A DNA stretch of 64,000 bases. It comes from Nocardioides sp. SYSU D00038. Its GTDB lineage: Bacteria; Actinomycetota; Actinomycetes; Propionibacteriales; Nocardioidaceae. Shown here in pieces: positions 1-9,307 of this stretch. The stretch is from positions 310,001 to 374,000 of the forward strand of contig NZ_JAFFJT010000016.1 in NCBI RefSeq assembly GCF_016924665.1. Direction: 5' to 3'. The stretch's first letter is position 1. Each line of letters opens with the position of its first letter. Below the pieces are notes generated by a model, which was not told where the DNA came from, did not search any database, and saw nothing but the letters and a program-made list of their open reading frames with translations. The translations under genes were made by a program, and so were the position numbers.

Positions 1-1130
1 TCAAGGCCCGCGACGCCGGCCCGGTCACCGGCTCCCGGCTCGGCGACACCGCCGAGCGGCCCCGCACCCGCACCCCCGCGCCGGACCCGGCCCCGGAGCC
101 CCAGCCTCGGCCCCAGCCTCAGCCCCAGCCTCAGCCCCAGCCTCGGCTCGAGCCACCGCCGGCGCCGGCACCCGCCCGGTCGGCCGACCTGCCGACCCAG
201 GCCGGGGTGCCGATCTTCGACGACGAGAGCGACGACGTCTCGTGGTTTGCCGCCCGCAACGAGACGCCGCCCCCGCCGCCGCCGTTCGAGGACCCTCCTG
301 AGCGGCCGCTGTTCGCCCCCGAGCCCGAGGACGGCCGGCCGGTGCGGCGGGCCAGGCACCCGCTCGCGACGGCGCCGGCGGCGCAGCCCGGGGAGTACTG
401 GCCGTGGGACACCGGCCGCACCACCGGCAGCGGCCTGCTCCCGGTCGTCGACGACGACGAGCCGCCCCCGGGCCGGCGCTGGCTGCGGCTCGCGGTGGCG
501 CTGACCGTGCTGCTCCTGCTGGGGGTCGCGGTGCTGGTCGCCTACAACCTCGGCCGCGGCCGCACCCTGCTCGGCGCCGAGCCCGACGACCCCCCCACCA
601 CGTCGACCCCGTCGTCGTCCGCCACCGCCGGCGACCCGACCCCGTCGGCCTCGCCCGGGGTGCCGGTCGAGGGCGTCACCGCGCGCGACCTCGACCCCCA
701 GGGCGAGCCGCCCGAGGAGAACCCCGAGGACGTCGCCGCCGTGGTCGACGGCGACCCGGCGACCACCTGGGAGACCAGCACCTACAAGCAGGACCTCGGC
801 CCGCGCGGCCTCAAGGAGGGCGTCGGCCTGGTGCTCGACCTGGGCGCCAGCGTGCCGGTCTCCGCCGTCGACCTGACGCTGGTGGGGTCGCCCACTGCGG
901 TCACCCTCTACCTCTCCGACGACGACCCCGCCGAGATCACCGGCGACATCACCGGTGACATCACCGGGCTCACCGAGGTCGGCGCCGACGCCGAGTTCGG
1001 CATCGAGGGCACCATCACGACAGCCTCGGGCTCGACCGGTCGCTACCTCGTGGTGTGGCTGACCTCGCTGCCGCGCACCGACGACGGCCAGTTCCGCGCG
1101 GAGGTCGCCGAGGTCGTGGTGCGCGGATGA
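1..1130 (+). CDS. C-terminal part of a kinase-like membrane protein with a discoidin-like extracellular domain
   Basis: The frame is open from the window edge, so the N-terminus is missing. What remains is a Pro/Gln-rich linker (about 85-150), an acidic cytoplasmic stretch, one transmembrane helix (about 481-552), a Ser/Thr/Pro linker, and a C-terminal beta-rich domain (from about 730) that resembles F5/8-type C galactose-binding domains, including a VVDGDPATTWET stretch. In actinobacteria the gene before sigM is often a MurJ-associated pseudokinase of this layout; assignment to that family is inferred from context. The stop overlaps the sigM start by 4 bases (ATGA), so the two are probably cotranscribed. 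Confidence 0.6.
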   Translation, partial: KARDAGPVTGSRLGDTAERPRTRTPAPDPAPEPQPRPQPQPQPQPQPRLEPPPAPAPARSADLPTQAGVPIFDDESDDVSWFAARNETPPPPPPFEDPPERPLFAPEPEDGRPVRRARHPLATAPAAQPGEYWPWDTGRTTGSGLLPVVDDDEPPPGRRWLRLAVALTVLLLLGVAVLVAYNLGRGRTLLGAEPDDPPTTSTPSSSATAGDPTPSASPGVPVEGVTARDLDPQGEPPEENPEDVAAVVDGDPATTWETSTYKQDLGPRGLKEGVGLVLDLGASVPVSAVDLTLVGSPTAVTLYLSDDDPAEITGDITGDITGLTEVGADAEFGIEGTITTASGSTGRYLVVWLTSLPRTDDGQFRAEVAEVVVRG

Positions 1131-1810
1131 CCGACGAGCGCACCGACGAGCAGCTGCTGCGCGCCCACGTGGCCGGCGACCCCGACGCCTTCGGCGTGCT
1201 CTTCGGTCGGCACCGCGACCGGCTCTGGGCGGTGGCGCTGCGCACCCTCGGCAACCCCGAGGACGCCGCCGACGGCCTCCAGGACGGCATGATCGCGGCG
1301 TTCCGCCGGGCCGGCTCGTTCCGCGGCGACGCGGCGGTGACCACCTGGCTGCACCGGGTCGTGGTCAACGCCTGCCTCGACCGGGTGCGCGCCGAGAAGG
1401 TACGCCGCGCCGACCCGCTCCCCGACGACCTCGACGACCACCGCGACCGCGGCTCGGCGGCCTCCTCCGACGCGACCGCCGACCCGGCCGACCTCGCCGT
1501 CAGCGGGGAGCGGCGCGCCGTCGTGCTGCGGGCGCTCGCGGAGCTGCCGGCCGAGCAGCGGGCCGCGCTGGTGCTGGTCGACATGGAGGGTTACTCGGTG
1601 GCCGACGCCGCCGCGATCCTCGACTGCGCGGTCGGCACGGTGAAGTCGCGGTGCTCGCGCGGCCGGGCCCGGCTGGCGGTCGCGCTCGAGCCGCTGCGCC
1701 CTTCCCGGCGGAGCGCCGGTGACCCGGCTCACCCGCCGTCCCGGAACCCCCCGCCCTCGCCGTCCGTCGAACACCTGGATCCGAGCCGCGCCCCGCCCGA
1801 GCCGGTCTGA
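1127..1810 (+). CDS. sigM: ECF RNA polymerase sigma factor, SigM type
   Basis: A 227-residue sigma-70 family protein of ECF size with only regions 2 and 4. Region 2 is about residues 10-80 ([19 protein letters not shown], then [14 protein letters not shown]) and region 4 about 135-195, with a helix-turn-helix around [20 protein letters not shown]. The C-terminal tail is Pro-rich. The ATG at 1127 is chosen because it overlaps the upstream stop and matches where sigma region 2 begins; a longer in-frame start would eat into the upstream gene. The following gene looks like its anti-sigma factor and trxB-trxA lie downstream, the usual sigM neighbourhood in mycobacteria and relatives. Such factors control envelope or oxidative stress genes. 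Confidence 0.88.
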   Translation: MTDERTDEQLLRAHVAGDPDAFGVLFGRHRDRLWAVALRTLGNPEDAADGLQDGMIAAFRRAGSFRGDAAVTTWLHRVVVNACLDRVRAEKVRRADPLPDDLDDHRDRGSAASSDATADPADLAVSGERRAVVLRALAELPAEQRAALVLVDMEGYSVADAAAILDCAVGTVKSRCSRGRARLAVALEPLRPSRRSAGDPAHPPSRNPPPSPSVEHLDPSRAPPEPV

Positions 1811-1855
1811 CCCACCCCACCCACCCCCGACCTGCCGAGAGGAGGCGTCCGTCCC

Positions 1856-2650
1856 ATGGCCGAGCAGCGCCCCGACCCGCCCGACGACCGGCCCGACGAC
1901 CGGCCCGACGACCGGCCCGACGACCGGCCCGACCCCGAGCTGGAGGCCGACGTGCGCCGCCTCCTGGCCGAGGCCCGGCACGACGAGCCGGTGCCCGACG
2001 ACGTCGCGGCCCGGCTCGACCGGGTGCTCGCCGACCTCTCCGGGCGGCGCGCCGCACCGGTCGCGGCAGTCGCCTCGCTCGACGCCCGGCGTCGGCGCCG
2101 GCGCGGGGCCGGCCTGGTCGCGGCGGCGGCCGCCGTCGTGGGACTCGCCGTGGTGGTCCCCCAGGTCGATCTCGCCAGCAGCGACAGCGACAGCAGCTCG
2201 GCCGACGAGAACGCGGCCACGGCGGGCGACGCCGGTGGCAGCGCCGAGCACGACGCTGCCGCGCCGGAGGCGGCGCCCCAGGAGCGATCGGTGGCGGGGG
2301 AGGGTCGTGCCTACGCCTCCCGCGACGCCGTGCCCCGGATCGCGTCGGCCGACTTCGGCCGCGACGTCCGGCGGGTGGTCCGCCAGGTCGAGATGGTCCC
2401 GCTCGACAACGAGGACGCTCCCCGCGGCGACGCGGACGACACCACCGCGTCGGCGAACCGCCCGCTGGACGAGCACGGCCTCGACTGCCCGCCCGGCCCC
2501 TACGGCGACGGCCGCCTGGTGCCGGTGCTCTACGACGGCGAGGCGGCGGTCCTGGTGCTGCGGCCGGCCACCGCGGCCGCCCGGGTGGTCGACCTGCTGC
2601 AGTGCGGCACGGGCGAGCCGCTGCGCTCGGTCACGCTCCCGCCCCGCTGA
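1856..2650 (+). CDS. putative anti-sigma-M factor, single-pass membrane protein
   Basis: 264 residues. The cytoplasmic N-terminal part begins with four DDRP repeats, followed by a helical segment (about residues 25-70). One transmembrane helix lies near residues 85-105 after an arginine cluster. The remaining extracytoplasmic domain is Ser/Asp-rich and has two Cys. No HxxxCxxC zinc anti-sigma motif is visible. The role as SigM anti-sigma factor (RsmA-like) is inferred from its place directly after sigM and from the topology, not from a recognisable catalytic or binding motif. Confidence 0.6.
   Translation: MAEQRPDPPDDRPDDRPDDRPDDRPDPELEADVRRLLAEARHDEPVPDDVAARLDRVLADLSGRRAAPVAAVASLDARRRRRRGAGLVAAAAAVVGLAVVVPQVDLASSDSDSSSADENAATAGDAGGSAEHDAAAPEAAPQERSVAGEGRAYASRDAVPRIASADFGRDVRRVVRQVEMVPLDNEDAPRGDADDTTASANRPLDEHGLDCPPGPYGDGRLVPVLYDGEAAVLVLRPATAAARVVDLLQCGTGEPLRSVTLPPR
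1883..1930 (+). repeat. four exact tandem 12-bp repeats
   Basis: The unit GACGACCGGCCC occurs four times head to tail and encodes (Asp-Asp-Arg-Pro)4 near the N-terminus of the putative anti-sigma factor. A repeat of whole codons like this can vary in copy number without breaking the frame. Confidence 0.9.
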
Positions 2651-2659
2651 GGCGGCGGC

Positions 2660-2685
2660 GGAATCTTCCTCGCCTAGGATCGGTT
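2660..2685 (+). promoter_or_regulatory. SigR/SigH-type promoter of trxB
   Basis: GGAAT (2660-2664), a spacer of exactly 18 bases and GTT (2683-2685) match the GGAAT-N18-GTT consensus of the disulfide-stress sigma factor SigR of Streptomyces and SigH of mycobacteria. It lies 57 bases before the trxB start, and thioredoxin genes are classical members of that regulon. Confidence 0.75.
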
Positions 2686-2742
2686 AGACCGGCGTACGTC
2701 CAGTCCGGTCGTCCAGCCTTCTGCCCAGGGAGTCCACCGCCC

Positions 2743-3720
2743 ATGTCCGACCCGCGCAACGTCATCATCATCGGCTCCGGTCCGACGGGCTACACCGCGG
2801 CCGTCTACGCCGCCCGTGCCAGCCTGGAGCCGCTGGTCTTCGAGGGCTCGGTGACCGCCGGCGGTGCGCTGATGAACACCACCGAGGTCGAGAACTTCCC
2901 CGGCTTCCGCGACGGGATCATGGGCCCGGCCCTGATGGACGAGATGCGCGCCCAGGCCGAGCGGTTCGGCGCCGAGCTGGTGCCCGACGACGTCGTCGAG
3001 GTCGACCTCACCGGCGAGATCAAGGTCGTCAAGACCGCCACCGACACCTACACCGCCCGTGCGGTGATCCTCGCGATGGGCTCGGGCTACCGCAAGCTCG
3101 GGCTGCCCAACGAGGACGCGCTGTCGGGGCGCGGCGTCTCGTGGTGCGCCACCTGCGACGGGTTCTTCTTCCGCGAGCAGCACATCGCCGTCGTCGGCGG
3201 CGGTGACTCCGCGGTCGAGGAGGCCACCTTCCTGACCCGGTTCGGCTCCAAGGTGTCGCTCATCGTCCGCCGCGACGAGATGCGGGCGTCGAAGATCATG
3301 CAGGACCGCGCGCTGGCCGACCCCAAGCTCGAGATCGTGTGGAACTCCGTGGTCGAGCAGATCAACGGCACCGACCGCGTCGATTCGGTCACCCTCAAGG
3401 ACACCGTGACCGGCGAGACCCGCGACCTCGACGCCACCGGCCTCTTCATCGCGATCGGCCACGACCCGCGCTCGGAGCTGGTGCGCGGCCAGGTCGACCT
3501 CGACGACGACGGCTACGTGCTGGTCGACCACCCCTCGACCCGCACCAACCTCACCGGCGTCTTCGCCGCCGGCGACCTGGTCGACCACCACTACCGGCAG
3601 GCCATCACCGCCGCCGGCACCGGCTGCTCGGCCGCGCTCGACGCCGAGCGCTACCTCGCCGACCTCGACCACGCCGGCGAGCCGGCGACCGACCAGGCCC
3701 AGCTGACGTACTCGTCCTGA
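2743..3720 (+). CDS. trxB: thioredoxin-disulfide reductase
   Basis: 325 residues, the normal length for low-molecular-weight TrxB. It passes electrons from NADPH through FAD and a redox disulfide to thioredoxin in the cytoplasm. The N-terminal FAD motif is [12 protein letters not shown], the redox site is C135-A-T-C138, the NADPH Rossmann motif is [12 protein letters not shown], and the C-terminal FAD motif is GVFAAGDL. The start at 2743 ([10 protein letters not shown]) places the FAD motif at the expected distance. It precedes trxA with a separate promoter between them. Confidence 0.96.
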   Translation: MSDPRNVIIIGSGPTGYTAAVYAARASLEPLVFEGSVTAGGALMNTTEVENFPGFRDGIMGPALMDEMRAQAERFGAELVPDDVVEVDLTGEIKVVKTATDTYTARAVILAMGSGYRKLGLPNEDALSGRGVSWCATCDGFFFREQHIAVVGGGDSAVEEATFLTRFGSKVSLIVRRDEMRASKIMQDRALADPKLEIVWNSVVEQINGTDRVDSVTLKDTVTGETRDLDATGLFIAIGHDPRSELVRGQVDLDDDGYVLVDHPSTRTNLTGVFAAGDLVDHHYRQAITAAGTGCSAALDAERYLADLDHAGEPATDQAQLTYSS

Positions 3721-3744
3721 CGCCCGTCGCGGCGGCGGGTGCGG

Positions 3745-3770
3745 GGAATCCCGCGCCCGGCGCTGGTGTT
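3745..3770 (+). promoter_or_regulatory. SigR/SigH-type promoter of trxA
   Basis: GGAAT (3745-3749, within GGGGAAT), an 18-base spacer and GTT (3768-3770, followed by G) give a second exact SigR-type promoter, 73 bases before the trxA start. It allows thioredoxin to be induced independently of trxB. Confidence 0.75.
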
Positions 3771-3843
3771 GACTGGGGTGAGCGCCGGACCTGCCGGCGC
3801 GAGAGCCAAGCGTCGCGCTGAACTCAACCGAGAGGAAACAACC

Positions 3844-4167
3844 GTGGGCAACATCTCCGCCGTCACCGACGACGAGTTCCAGAGCCAGGTGCTGCAGTCC
3901 GAGAAGCCGGTGCTCGTCGACTTCTGGGCCGAGTGGTGCGGGCCGTGCAAGCAGGTCGCGCCGATCCTCGACGAGATCGCGTCCGCCCACGGCGACAAGA
4001 TCACCTTCCTGAAGATGAACGTCGACGAGAACCCCGTCACGCCGTCGACCTACCGGGTCACCGGCATCCCGACGATCAACGTCTACCAGGGCGGCGAGGT
4101 CGTGAAGAGCATCGTCGGCGCCAAGCCCAAGGCGATGCTGCTCAACGAGCTGTCCGACTTCATCTGA
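3844..4167 (+). CDS. trxA: thioredoxin
   Basis: 107 residues, the classical thioredoxin size, with the active site W31-C-G-P-C35, the cis-proline segment TGIPTINVY and the FWAEWC lead-in. It reduces protein disulfides and is recharged by the TrxB encoded just upstream. The GTG at 3844 follows AGAGGAAA and gives the usual N-terminus; longer in-frame extensions have no family counterpart. Confidence 0.97.
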   Translation: MGNISAVTDDEFQSQVLQSEKPVLVDFWAEWCGPCKQVAPILDEIASAHGDKITFLKMNVDENPVTPSTYRVTGIPTINVYQGGEVVKSIVGAKPKAMLLNELSDFI

Positions 4168-4188
4168 GCCCCACCGCTCAGCTGGTCC

Positions 4189-4860
4189 TCACCCGGTCCC
4201 CGTCGCCCTCGGCGACGGGGACCGCGTCGTTGTCGGGGTCGGCCGCGGGGCGCGCGCCGGGGCGGGACGCACCGCCCCGAGCAACCGCTCCAGCGCGACC
4301 TCCACCTCGTCGCGCCAGGTCAGGGCGGTGCGCAGCTCCATCCGCAGGCGGGGGGTGACCGGGTGCGCCCGCTGGGTCTTGAACCCCACGCCCCCCAGGA
4401 ACCCCACCGGAAGCACGCACCCCGCGCGGTGGGGCAGCCGGTCGTGGTGACCGAACGCCTCGACCGCCCGGGTGCCGCGCGAGATCAGGTCGCGCGCCAT
4501 CCCCTGCACCAGCACCCGGCCCAGCCCGCCTCGGGCCAGCCCGGGCTCCACGTACGCCGTCGTGAGCAGCACCGCGTCGGGCGAGACCGGGGCGGTGGGG
4601 AAGCCCGCGGCTCCGGGCACGAACGCCGCCGGGGCGTAGACGACGTAGCCGACCGGGCGGTCGTCGACCAGCACCACCCGGCCGCACGAGCCCCACTCGC
4701 GGAGCACCTCGGAGACCCAGCCCTCCTTCTCGGCCGCCACCTCCACCGGCGCGACCCGGGCCCGACGCACCGGGTCGAGCTCCCAGAACAGGCACCTGCC
4801 GCACGGCCCCGGCAGCTCGGCCAGGTGGTCGACGGTGAGCCGGACGACCTTGCGTGACAC
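4189..4860 (-). CDS. GNAT-family N-acetyltransferase
   Basis: 223 residues from a GTG start. The N-terminal half includes a CGRCLFWE motif, the core GNAT fold spans about residues 50-130, with a beta-strand VGYVVYA and an acetyl-CoA loop around LARGGLGRVL (QRRGxGxxL-like, lacking the first Q). The C-terminus is a low-complexity Pro/Arg tail. The substrate is unknown. Genes of this kind sit between trxA and the par operon in many high-GC actinobacteria (recalled, not checked). It is divergent from the aminotransferase gene, sharing a 100-bp intergenic region. Confidence 0.75.
   Translation of the reverse strand: MSRKVVRLTVDHLAELPGPCGRCLFWELDPVRRARVAPVEVAAEKEGWVSEVLREWGSCGRVVLVDDRPVGYVVYAPAAFVPGAAGFPTAPVSPDAVLLTTAYVEPGLARGGLGRVLVQGMARDLISRGTRAVEAFGHHDRLPHRAGCVLPVGFLGGVGFKTQRAHPVTPRLRMELRTALTWRDEVEVALERLLGAVRPAPARAPRPTPTTTRSPSPRATGTG
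4195..4223 (+). terminator. strong hairpin after trxA
   Basis: A perfect 13-bp stem (GGTCCCCGTCGCC and its complement) with a 3-base loop begins 28 bases after the trxA stop. There is no T-tract, as is common in actinobacteria. It overlaps the 3' end of the convergent acetyltransferase gene, so it may serve both. Confidence 0.6.
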
Positions 4861-4960
4861 GCGATCCTCCTCGGTCGGAGACCGTCGCGGAGGCCGTGTG
4901 AGCGATCAGACCCCGATCCCGGGTGCGGGCCGCGGCGGCATCCCTCATGCTAGAGGCACC

Positions 4961-6274
4961 ATGGACACTCCCGCGCGCACGCAGAGCACCCGTCTCGACC
5001 CCTACGTCGACCGGTACGCAGCGCGGACGGCCGGGATGACGGCCTCGGAGATCCGGGCGCTCTTCGCCGTCGCCTCCCGGCCGGAGGTGGTCTCGCTGGC
5101 CGGCGGGATGCCCAACATCTCCGGGCTGCCGCTCGACGTCGTCGGCGAGGCGATCTCGGGGCTGCTGCGCGACAACGGGCCGATGGCGCTGCAGTACTCC
5201 TCCGGCCAGGGCGAGCCCGAGCTGCGCGAGCAGATCACCGAGGTGATGCGCCTCGAGGGGATCAACGCCCATCCCGACGACGTCGTGGTGACGGTCGGGT
5301 CCCAGCAGGCGGTCGACCTCGTGACCCGGGTCTTCTGCGACCCCGGCGACGTGGTGATCTGCGAGGCGCCGTCGTACGTCGGGGCGCTCGGGGTGTTCAA
5401 GGCCTACCAGTGCGACGTCGTGCACGCCGAGGTCGACGCCGACGGGCTCGTCCCCGAGGCGCTGCGCCAGGCGATCGCCGCGGTGAAGGCGGCCGGCAAG
5501 CGGATCAAGTTCCTCTACACGATCCCCAACTTTCACAACCCCGCCGGGGTGACGATGACCGCGGAGCGCCGGCTCGAGGTGATCGACATCTGCCGCCGCG
5601 AGGGCGTCCTGGTGCTCGAGGACAACCCCTACGGCCTGCTGGGCTTCGACCAGGAGCCGATGCGCGCGATCCGGGCGGACGCGCCCGACGGCGTGATCTA
5701 CCTCGGCTCGTTCTCCAAGACGTTCTCCCCCGGCATGCGGGTCGGCTGGGCGCTCGCCCCGCACTCGGTGCGGGAGAAGCTGGTGCTGGCCCAGGAGTCG
5801 GCCACGCTGTGCCCGCCGACGTTCAACCAGTTCGCGGTCTCGGCGTACCTGCGCGAGCACGACTGGCAGGGCCAGATCAAGCAGATGCGCGAGATGTACC
5901 GCGAGCGCCGCGACGCGATGAACGAGGCGCTGCACGACCTGATGCCGGCGTCGTGCGAGTGGAACGTGCCGGCCGGTGGCTTCTTCGTCTGGCTCAAGCT
6001 CCCGCCCGGCGTCGACGCCAAGGGGATGTTGCCGCGCGCGGTCACGGCGCGGGTGGCCTACGTGCCGGGCACGGCGTTCTTCGCCGACGGGTTCGGCACC
6101 GGCTACATGCGGCTGTCGTTCTGCTACCCCACTCCGGAGCGGATCCGCGAGGGGGTGCGCCGGCTCGCCGGCGTGCTGGAGGCCGAGATGGAGCTGCGCG
6201 AGACCTTCGGGGCCTCGGCGCCGCCACGCCGGATCGGTGGCGGCTACGACGGCCCGACCAGCGACCTCACCTGA
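4961..6274 (+). CDS. PLP-dependent aminotransferase, class I/II (2-aminoadipate aminotransferase-like)
   Basis: 437 residues with the fold-type I signature: LQYSSGQGEPELR near the N-terminus, the cofactor-stacking region, IPNFHNPAGVTM, DNPYG (Asp to the pyridine N), Schiff-base Lys253 in GSFSKTFSPGMRVGW, and a substrate-carboxylate Arg region at YMRLSF. It resembles the LysN/MocR-type transaminase group, which acts on aromatic, branched or 2-aminoadipate substrates; the exact substrate cannot be read from sequence. ATG 4961 was preferred to longer in-frame starts because those run into the divergent promoter region. Its stop overlaps the next start (TGATG). Confidence 0.85.
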   Translation: MDTPARTQSTRLDPYVDRYAARTAGMTASEIRALFAVASRPEVVSLAGGMPNISGLPLDVVGEAISGLLRDNGPMALQYSSGQGEPELREQITEVMRLEGINAHPDDVVVTVGSQQAVDLVTRVFCDPGDVVICEAPSYVGALGVFKAYQCDVVHAEVDADGLVPEALRQAIAAVKAAGKRIKFLYTIPNFHNPAGVTMTAERRLEVIDICRREGVLVLEDNPYGLLGFDQEPMRAIRADAPDGVIYLGSFSKTFSPGMRVGWALAPHSVREKLVLAQESATLCPPTFNQFAVSAYLREHDWQGQIKQMREMYRERRDAMNEALHDLMPASCEWNVPAGGFFVWLKLPPGVDAKGMLPRAVTARVAYVPGTAFFADGFGTGYMRLSFCYPTPERIREGVRRLAGVLEAEMELRETFGASAPPRRIGGGYDGPTSDLT

Positions 6275-7038
6275 TGCGCGACGTCACCTACGCGCCGATC
6301 ATCGCGACGGCGAAGCTCGGCTTCCGGCTGCTCGGGCAGCGCTTCCAGCTCACCGGCACCGAGCACGTGCCCCGCACCGGTGGGGCGCTGCTGGCGGTCA
6401 ACCACGTCAGCTACCTCGACTTCATCTACGGCGGCCTGGCGGCCCACCCCTCGCGCCGCCTGGTGCGGTTCATGGCCAAGCGGGAGATCTTCGACCACCG
6501 CATCGGCGGCCCGGTGATGCGCTCGATGCACCACATCGAGGTCGACCGCGACGAGGGCGAGGCGTCGTTGCGGACGGCGGTGCGCTACCTCGCGGACGGC
6601 GAGGTGGTCGGGATCTTCCCCGAGGCGACGATCAGCCGGGCGATGGAGCTCAAGGAGTTCAAGACCGGGGCGGTGCGGATCGCGGCCGAGGCCGGCGTGC
6701 CCGTCGTACCGGTCATCCTGTGGGGCACCCAGCGGCTGCTCACCAAGGACCACCCTCGCGACTTCTCGCGCGGCACCACCATCGCGGTCTCGGTCGGGGA
6801 GCCGCTGCACCCGACCGGGGCCGACCCGGTGGCCGAGACCGCCGAGCTGCACGCGGTGATGAGCGACCTGCTCGACCGCACCATCGCCGCCTACCCCGCC
6901 GAGGAGCAGCCACCAGGGTCGTGGTGGCTGCCGCGGCGGCTCGGCGGCGGCGCCCCCACCCTGGCCGAGGCGGCCGAGCTCGACGCGGCCGAGAGGGCCG
7001 CGCGGGCAGCCCGACGGGCGGGTCGGCACCCCGCCTGA
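6274..7038 (+). CDS. 1-acyl-sn-glycerol-3-phosphate acyltransferase-like protein (PlsC family)
   Basis: 254 residues. The acyltransferase motifs are H44-x4-D49 (NHVSYLD), a phosphate-binding FPEAT at 115-119, and VVPVILWG later. It probably transfers acyl chains to lysophosphatidate or a related lipid at the inner membrane. The start overlaps the aminotransferase stop, indicating translational coupling. The C-terminal 40 residues are Ala/Glu-rich and variable. Confidence 0.85.
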   Translation: MRDVTYAPIIATAKLGFRLLGQRFQLTGTEHVPRTGGALLAVNHVSYLDFIYGGLAAHPSRRLVRFMAKREIFDHRIGGPVMRSMHHIEVDRDEGEASLRTAVRYLADGEVVGIFPEATISRAMELKEFKTGAVRIAAEAGVPVVPVILWGTQRLLTKDHPRDFSRGTTIAVSVGEPLHPTGADPVAETAELHAVMSDLLDRTIAAYPAEEQPPGSWWLPRRLGGGAPTLAEAAELDAAERAARAARRAGRHPA

Positions 7039-7069
7039 CCTGCGAGGACGCCACGGTCGTTCTATTGAT

Positions 7070-7095
7070 CTGTCGCTTTGTCGACAAAGCGACAG
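7070..7095. terminator. 26-bp perfect palindrome between convergent genes
   Basis: A perfect dyad centred on GTCGAC lies between the plsC-like stop (7038) and the parB stop (7104). With no loop bases it would form a cruciform or a hairpin whose central bases stay open. The position between convergent genes argues for a bidirectional terminator; a protein-binding site is an alternative. Confidence 0.5.
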
Positions 7096-7103
7096 GTCGC
7101 CGG

Positions 7104-8117
7104 TCAGACGGGACGGTCGTCCCGGTTGCGGGGGTCCATGATGTCGACGATCCGGCGCAGGTCGTCGAGCGAGGCGAACTCGACGGTGATCTTGCCCTTG
7201 GCCCGACCCAGGTCGACCTTGACCCGGGTCTCGAACCGGTCCGAGAGCCGGTCGGCGAGCTCGGCCAGGCCCGGCGCCGTGGGGCGGGCCCGCTGGGCCC
7301 GGTTGCTGCGGCTGCGGCCGGTGTCGCCCACAGCGACGATCTCCTCGAGGCCGCGGACGCTGATGCCCTCGGCGATGACCCGCTGGGCCAGGCGGTCCTG
7401 CACCTCCGGGTCCTCGACCGCGAGCAGCGACCGGGCGTGCCCCGCCGACAGCACGCCGGCGGCGACCCGCCGCTGCACGGCCGGGCTCAGCCGCAGCAGC
7501 CGCAGCGTGTTGCTGATCTGCGGCCGCGACCGGCCGATCCGCGTCGCCAGCTCCTCGTGGGTGCACTCGAAGTCCTCGAGGAGCTGGGCGTAGGCCGAGG
7601 CCTCCTCGAGCGGGTTGAGCTGGGAGCGGTGCAGGTTTTCGAGCAGCGCGTCCCGGAGCATCGCGGTGTCGTCGGTCTCCCGGACGATCGCGGGGATCGT
7701 GGAGAGCCCGGCTTCCCGGGAGGCGCGCCAGCGCCGCTCCCCCATCACCAGCTCGTAGGCCTGCTCGCCGGTGCGGCGGACCACGACCGGCTGGAGGAGG
7801 CCGACCTCGCGGATGGAGTGGACCAGCTCGGCCATCGCCTCCTCGTCGAAGACGCTGCGCGGCTGCACGTGGTTGGGCTGGATCTCCCCGACCGGCAGCT
7901 CGGCGAAGTAGGCGCCCTCGACCGGGCGCAGGCCGTCCACCTCGGGTGCCCGGGGCTGCTCGGCCCCGGACCGGTCCGCGGGCCGGTCGGCGGGCGGTGC
8001 CTCGTGCTCAGCGCCGGCGGCGGTCGTCACCGGCTCCACCGGAGTGGGGGCCTGGGTCGGGATCAGCGAGCCCAGACCGCGGCCGAGGCCGCGACGCTGC
8101 GGCGGCTTGGCGTTCAT
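7104..8117 (-). CDS. parB: chromosome partitioning protein ParB
   Basis: 337 residues. The N-terminus ([13 protein letters not shown]) is typical of actinobacterial ParB. The CTPase/Srx-like domain follows, with motifs [20 protein letters not shown] and GERRWRAS, then the helix-turn-helix around [20 protein letters not shown] that reads parS, and a C-terminal dimerisation domain. It spreads from parS and loads SMC near the origin. It is the last gene of the rpmH-to-parB operon, its ATG overlapping the parA stop (ATGA). Confidence 0.97.
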   Translation of the reverse strand: MNAKPPQRRGLGRGLGSLIPTQAPTPVEPVTTAAGAEHEAPPADRPADRSGAEQPRAPEVDGLRPVEGAYFAELPVGEIQPNHVQPRSVFDEEAMAELVHSIREVGLLQPVVVRRTGEQAYELVMGERRWRASREAGLSTIPAIVRETDDTAMLRDALLENLHRSQLNPLEEASAYAQLLEDFECTHEELATRIGRSRPQISNTLRLLRLSPAVQRRVAAGVLSAGHARSLLAVEDPEVQDRLAQRVIAEGISVRGLEEIVAVGDTGRSRSNRAQRARPTAPGLAELADRLSDRFETRVKVDLGRAKGKITVEFASLDDLRRIVDIMDPRNRDDRPV

Positions 8118-9307
8118 CGAGCGCTCACTCCCTTGGTGCCGATCTCACGCGCCGCCTCCAAGTAGCTCAGCGCACCCGGCGACGTGGGGTCGTAGGTCAT
8201 CACCGTCTGCCCGTACGACGGGGCCTCCGAGACCCGCACCGACCGGGGGATGTTCGTCGCGAGCACCTGGTCTCCGAAGTGCCCGCGCACCTCTTCGGCG
8301 ACCCCGGACGCCAGGCGGGTGCGGGCGTCGTACATGGTGATCAGGATGGTGGAGATCGCCAGCGCCGGGTTCAGGTGAGCGCGCACCATGTCCACGGTGT
8401 TGAGCAGCTGCCCCAACCCCTCGAGGGCGTAGTACTCCGCCTGGATCGGGATCATCATCTCCTCGCCGGCGACGAGCGCGTTGATGGTGAGGAGACCGAG
8501 GGAGGGCGGGCAGTCGATGAAGACATAGTCGAAGCGGTCCTCCCCCGCGGTGGCGTCGGTACCGACCCGGCCGTCGGCCCGCAGTGCCTTGTGCAGCCGC
8601 TGCTCCCGGGCGACCACGCTCACCAGCTCGATCTCGGCACCGGCGAGGTCGATGGTGGCCGGCACCACGAACAACCCGTCGATGTCGGGGCAGGTGGTCA
8701 CGACGTCAGCCAGCGGGCTGCCCTCGACCAGCAGGTCGTAGGAGGACGGGGTGCCTTGGTGGTGGTCGACGCTGAGAGCGGTCGAGGCGTTGCCTTGGGG
8801 GTCGAGGTCGATGACCAGGACCCGTTGGCCGAACTGGGCCAGGGCGGCCGCGACGTTCACCGTGGAGGTCGTCTTGCCCACGCCACCCTTCTGGTTGGCG
8901 ACCACCAGGATGCGGGTCGACTCGGGTCGCGGCAGTGGGGGCCGGTTCCGGGCGCCCTGACGAGCCATGAGCAGCTGCTCGGCAGCGCGGGCGAGCGGGG
9001 TGCTCTCGTCCGCGTAGGGCGGGACGGTGGACTGGGCGATGTCGCCGGCGGTAGGCACCTGCAGACCCAAGGGGTCGGTATTCACCAAGGAACTCGTTTC
9101 ACGTGAAACATGGGTATCGGAGGACGAGGTTCCACGTGAAACCTCGTCCGCGGGGGCTTGTGGAGAACCCGGGGCACCCTGTGGAAGACCGGGGGTTCCA
9201 GACTCAGCGACAGCAGTGACATCGGTGGAAAACTCAACGGCGTCGGGGTCCGCGCCGGCGGGTGGCTGCGACCCGTCGCGGGGTTCGGGTGTACCTCCGT
9301 CCGTCAC
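8114..9307 (-). CDS. parA: chromosome partitioning ATPase ParA
   Basis: 397 residues if it starts at the GTG at 9307, which overlaps the rsmG stop by 4 bases (GTGA). About 125 N-terminal residues are low-complexity (Pro/Ser/Glu-rich) and hold two parS sites in the DNA. The deviant Walker A box is [11 protein letters not shown], the A' motif is [13 protein letters not shown] and Walker B is [11 protein letters not shown]. It binds DNA non-specifically as an ATP dimer and drives segregation of ParB-parS complexes. Some annotations may choose a later start, but coupling to rsmG favours this one. Confidence 0.95.
   Translation of the reverse strand: MTDGGTPEPRDGSQPPAGADPDAVEFSTDVTAVAESGTPGLPQGAPGSPQAPADEVSRGTSSSDTHVSRETSSLVNTDPLGLQVPTAGDIAQSTVPPYADESTPLARAAEQLLMARQGARNRPPLPRPESTRILVVANQKGGVGKTTSTVNVAAALAQFGQRVLVIDLDPQGNASTALSVDHHQGTPSSYDLLVEGSPLADVVTTCPDIDGLFVVPATIDLAGAEIELVSVVAREQRLHKALRADGRVGTDATAGEDRFDYVFIDCPPSLGLLTINALVAGEEMMIPIQAEYYALEGLGQLLNTVDMVRAHLNPALAISTILITMYDARTRLASGVAEEVRGHFGDQVLATNIPRSVRVSEAPSYGQTVMTYDPTSPGALSYLEAAREIGTKGVSAR
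9095..9110. promoter_or_regulatory. parS site 1, inside parA
   Basis: CGTTTCACGTGAAACA differs from the consensus TGTTTCACGTGAAACA only at the first base and contains the full 14-bp palindrome. It lies in the N-terminal coding part of parA. Confidence 0.92.
9128..9143. promoter_or_regulatory. parS site 2 (degenerate), inside parA
   Basis: GGTTCCACGTGAAACC carries the 14-bp core with one change (T to C), 17 bases from site 1. It is likely a weaker ParB site. Confidence 0.7.
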
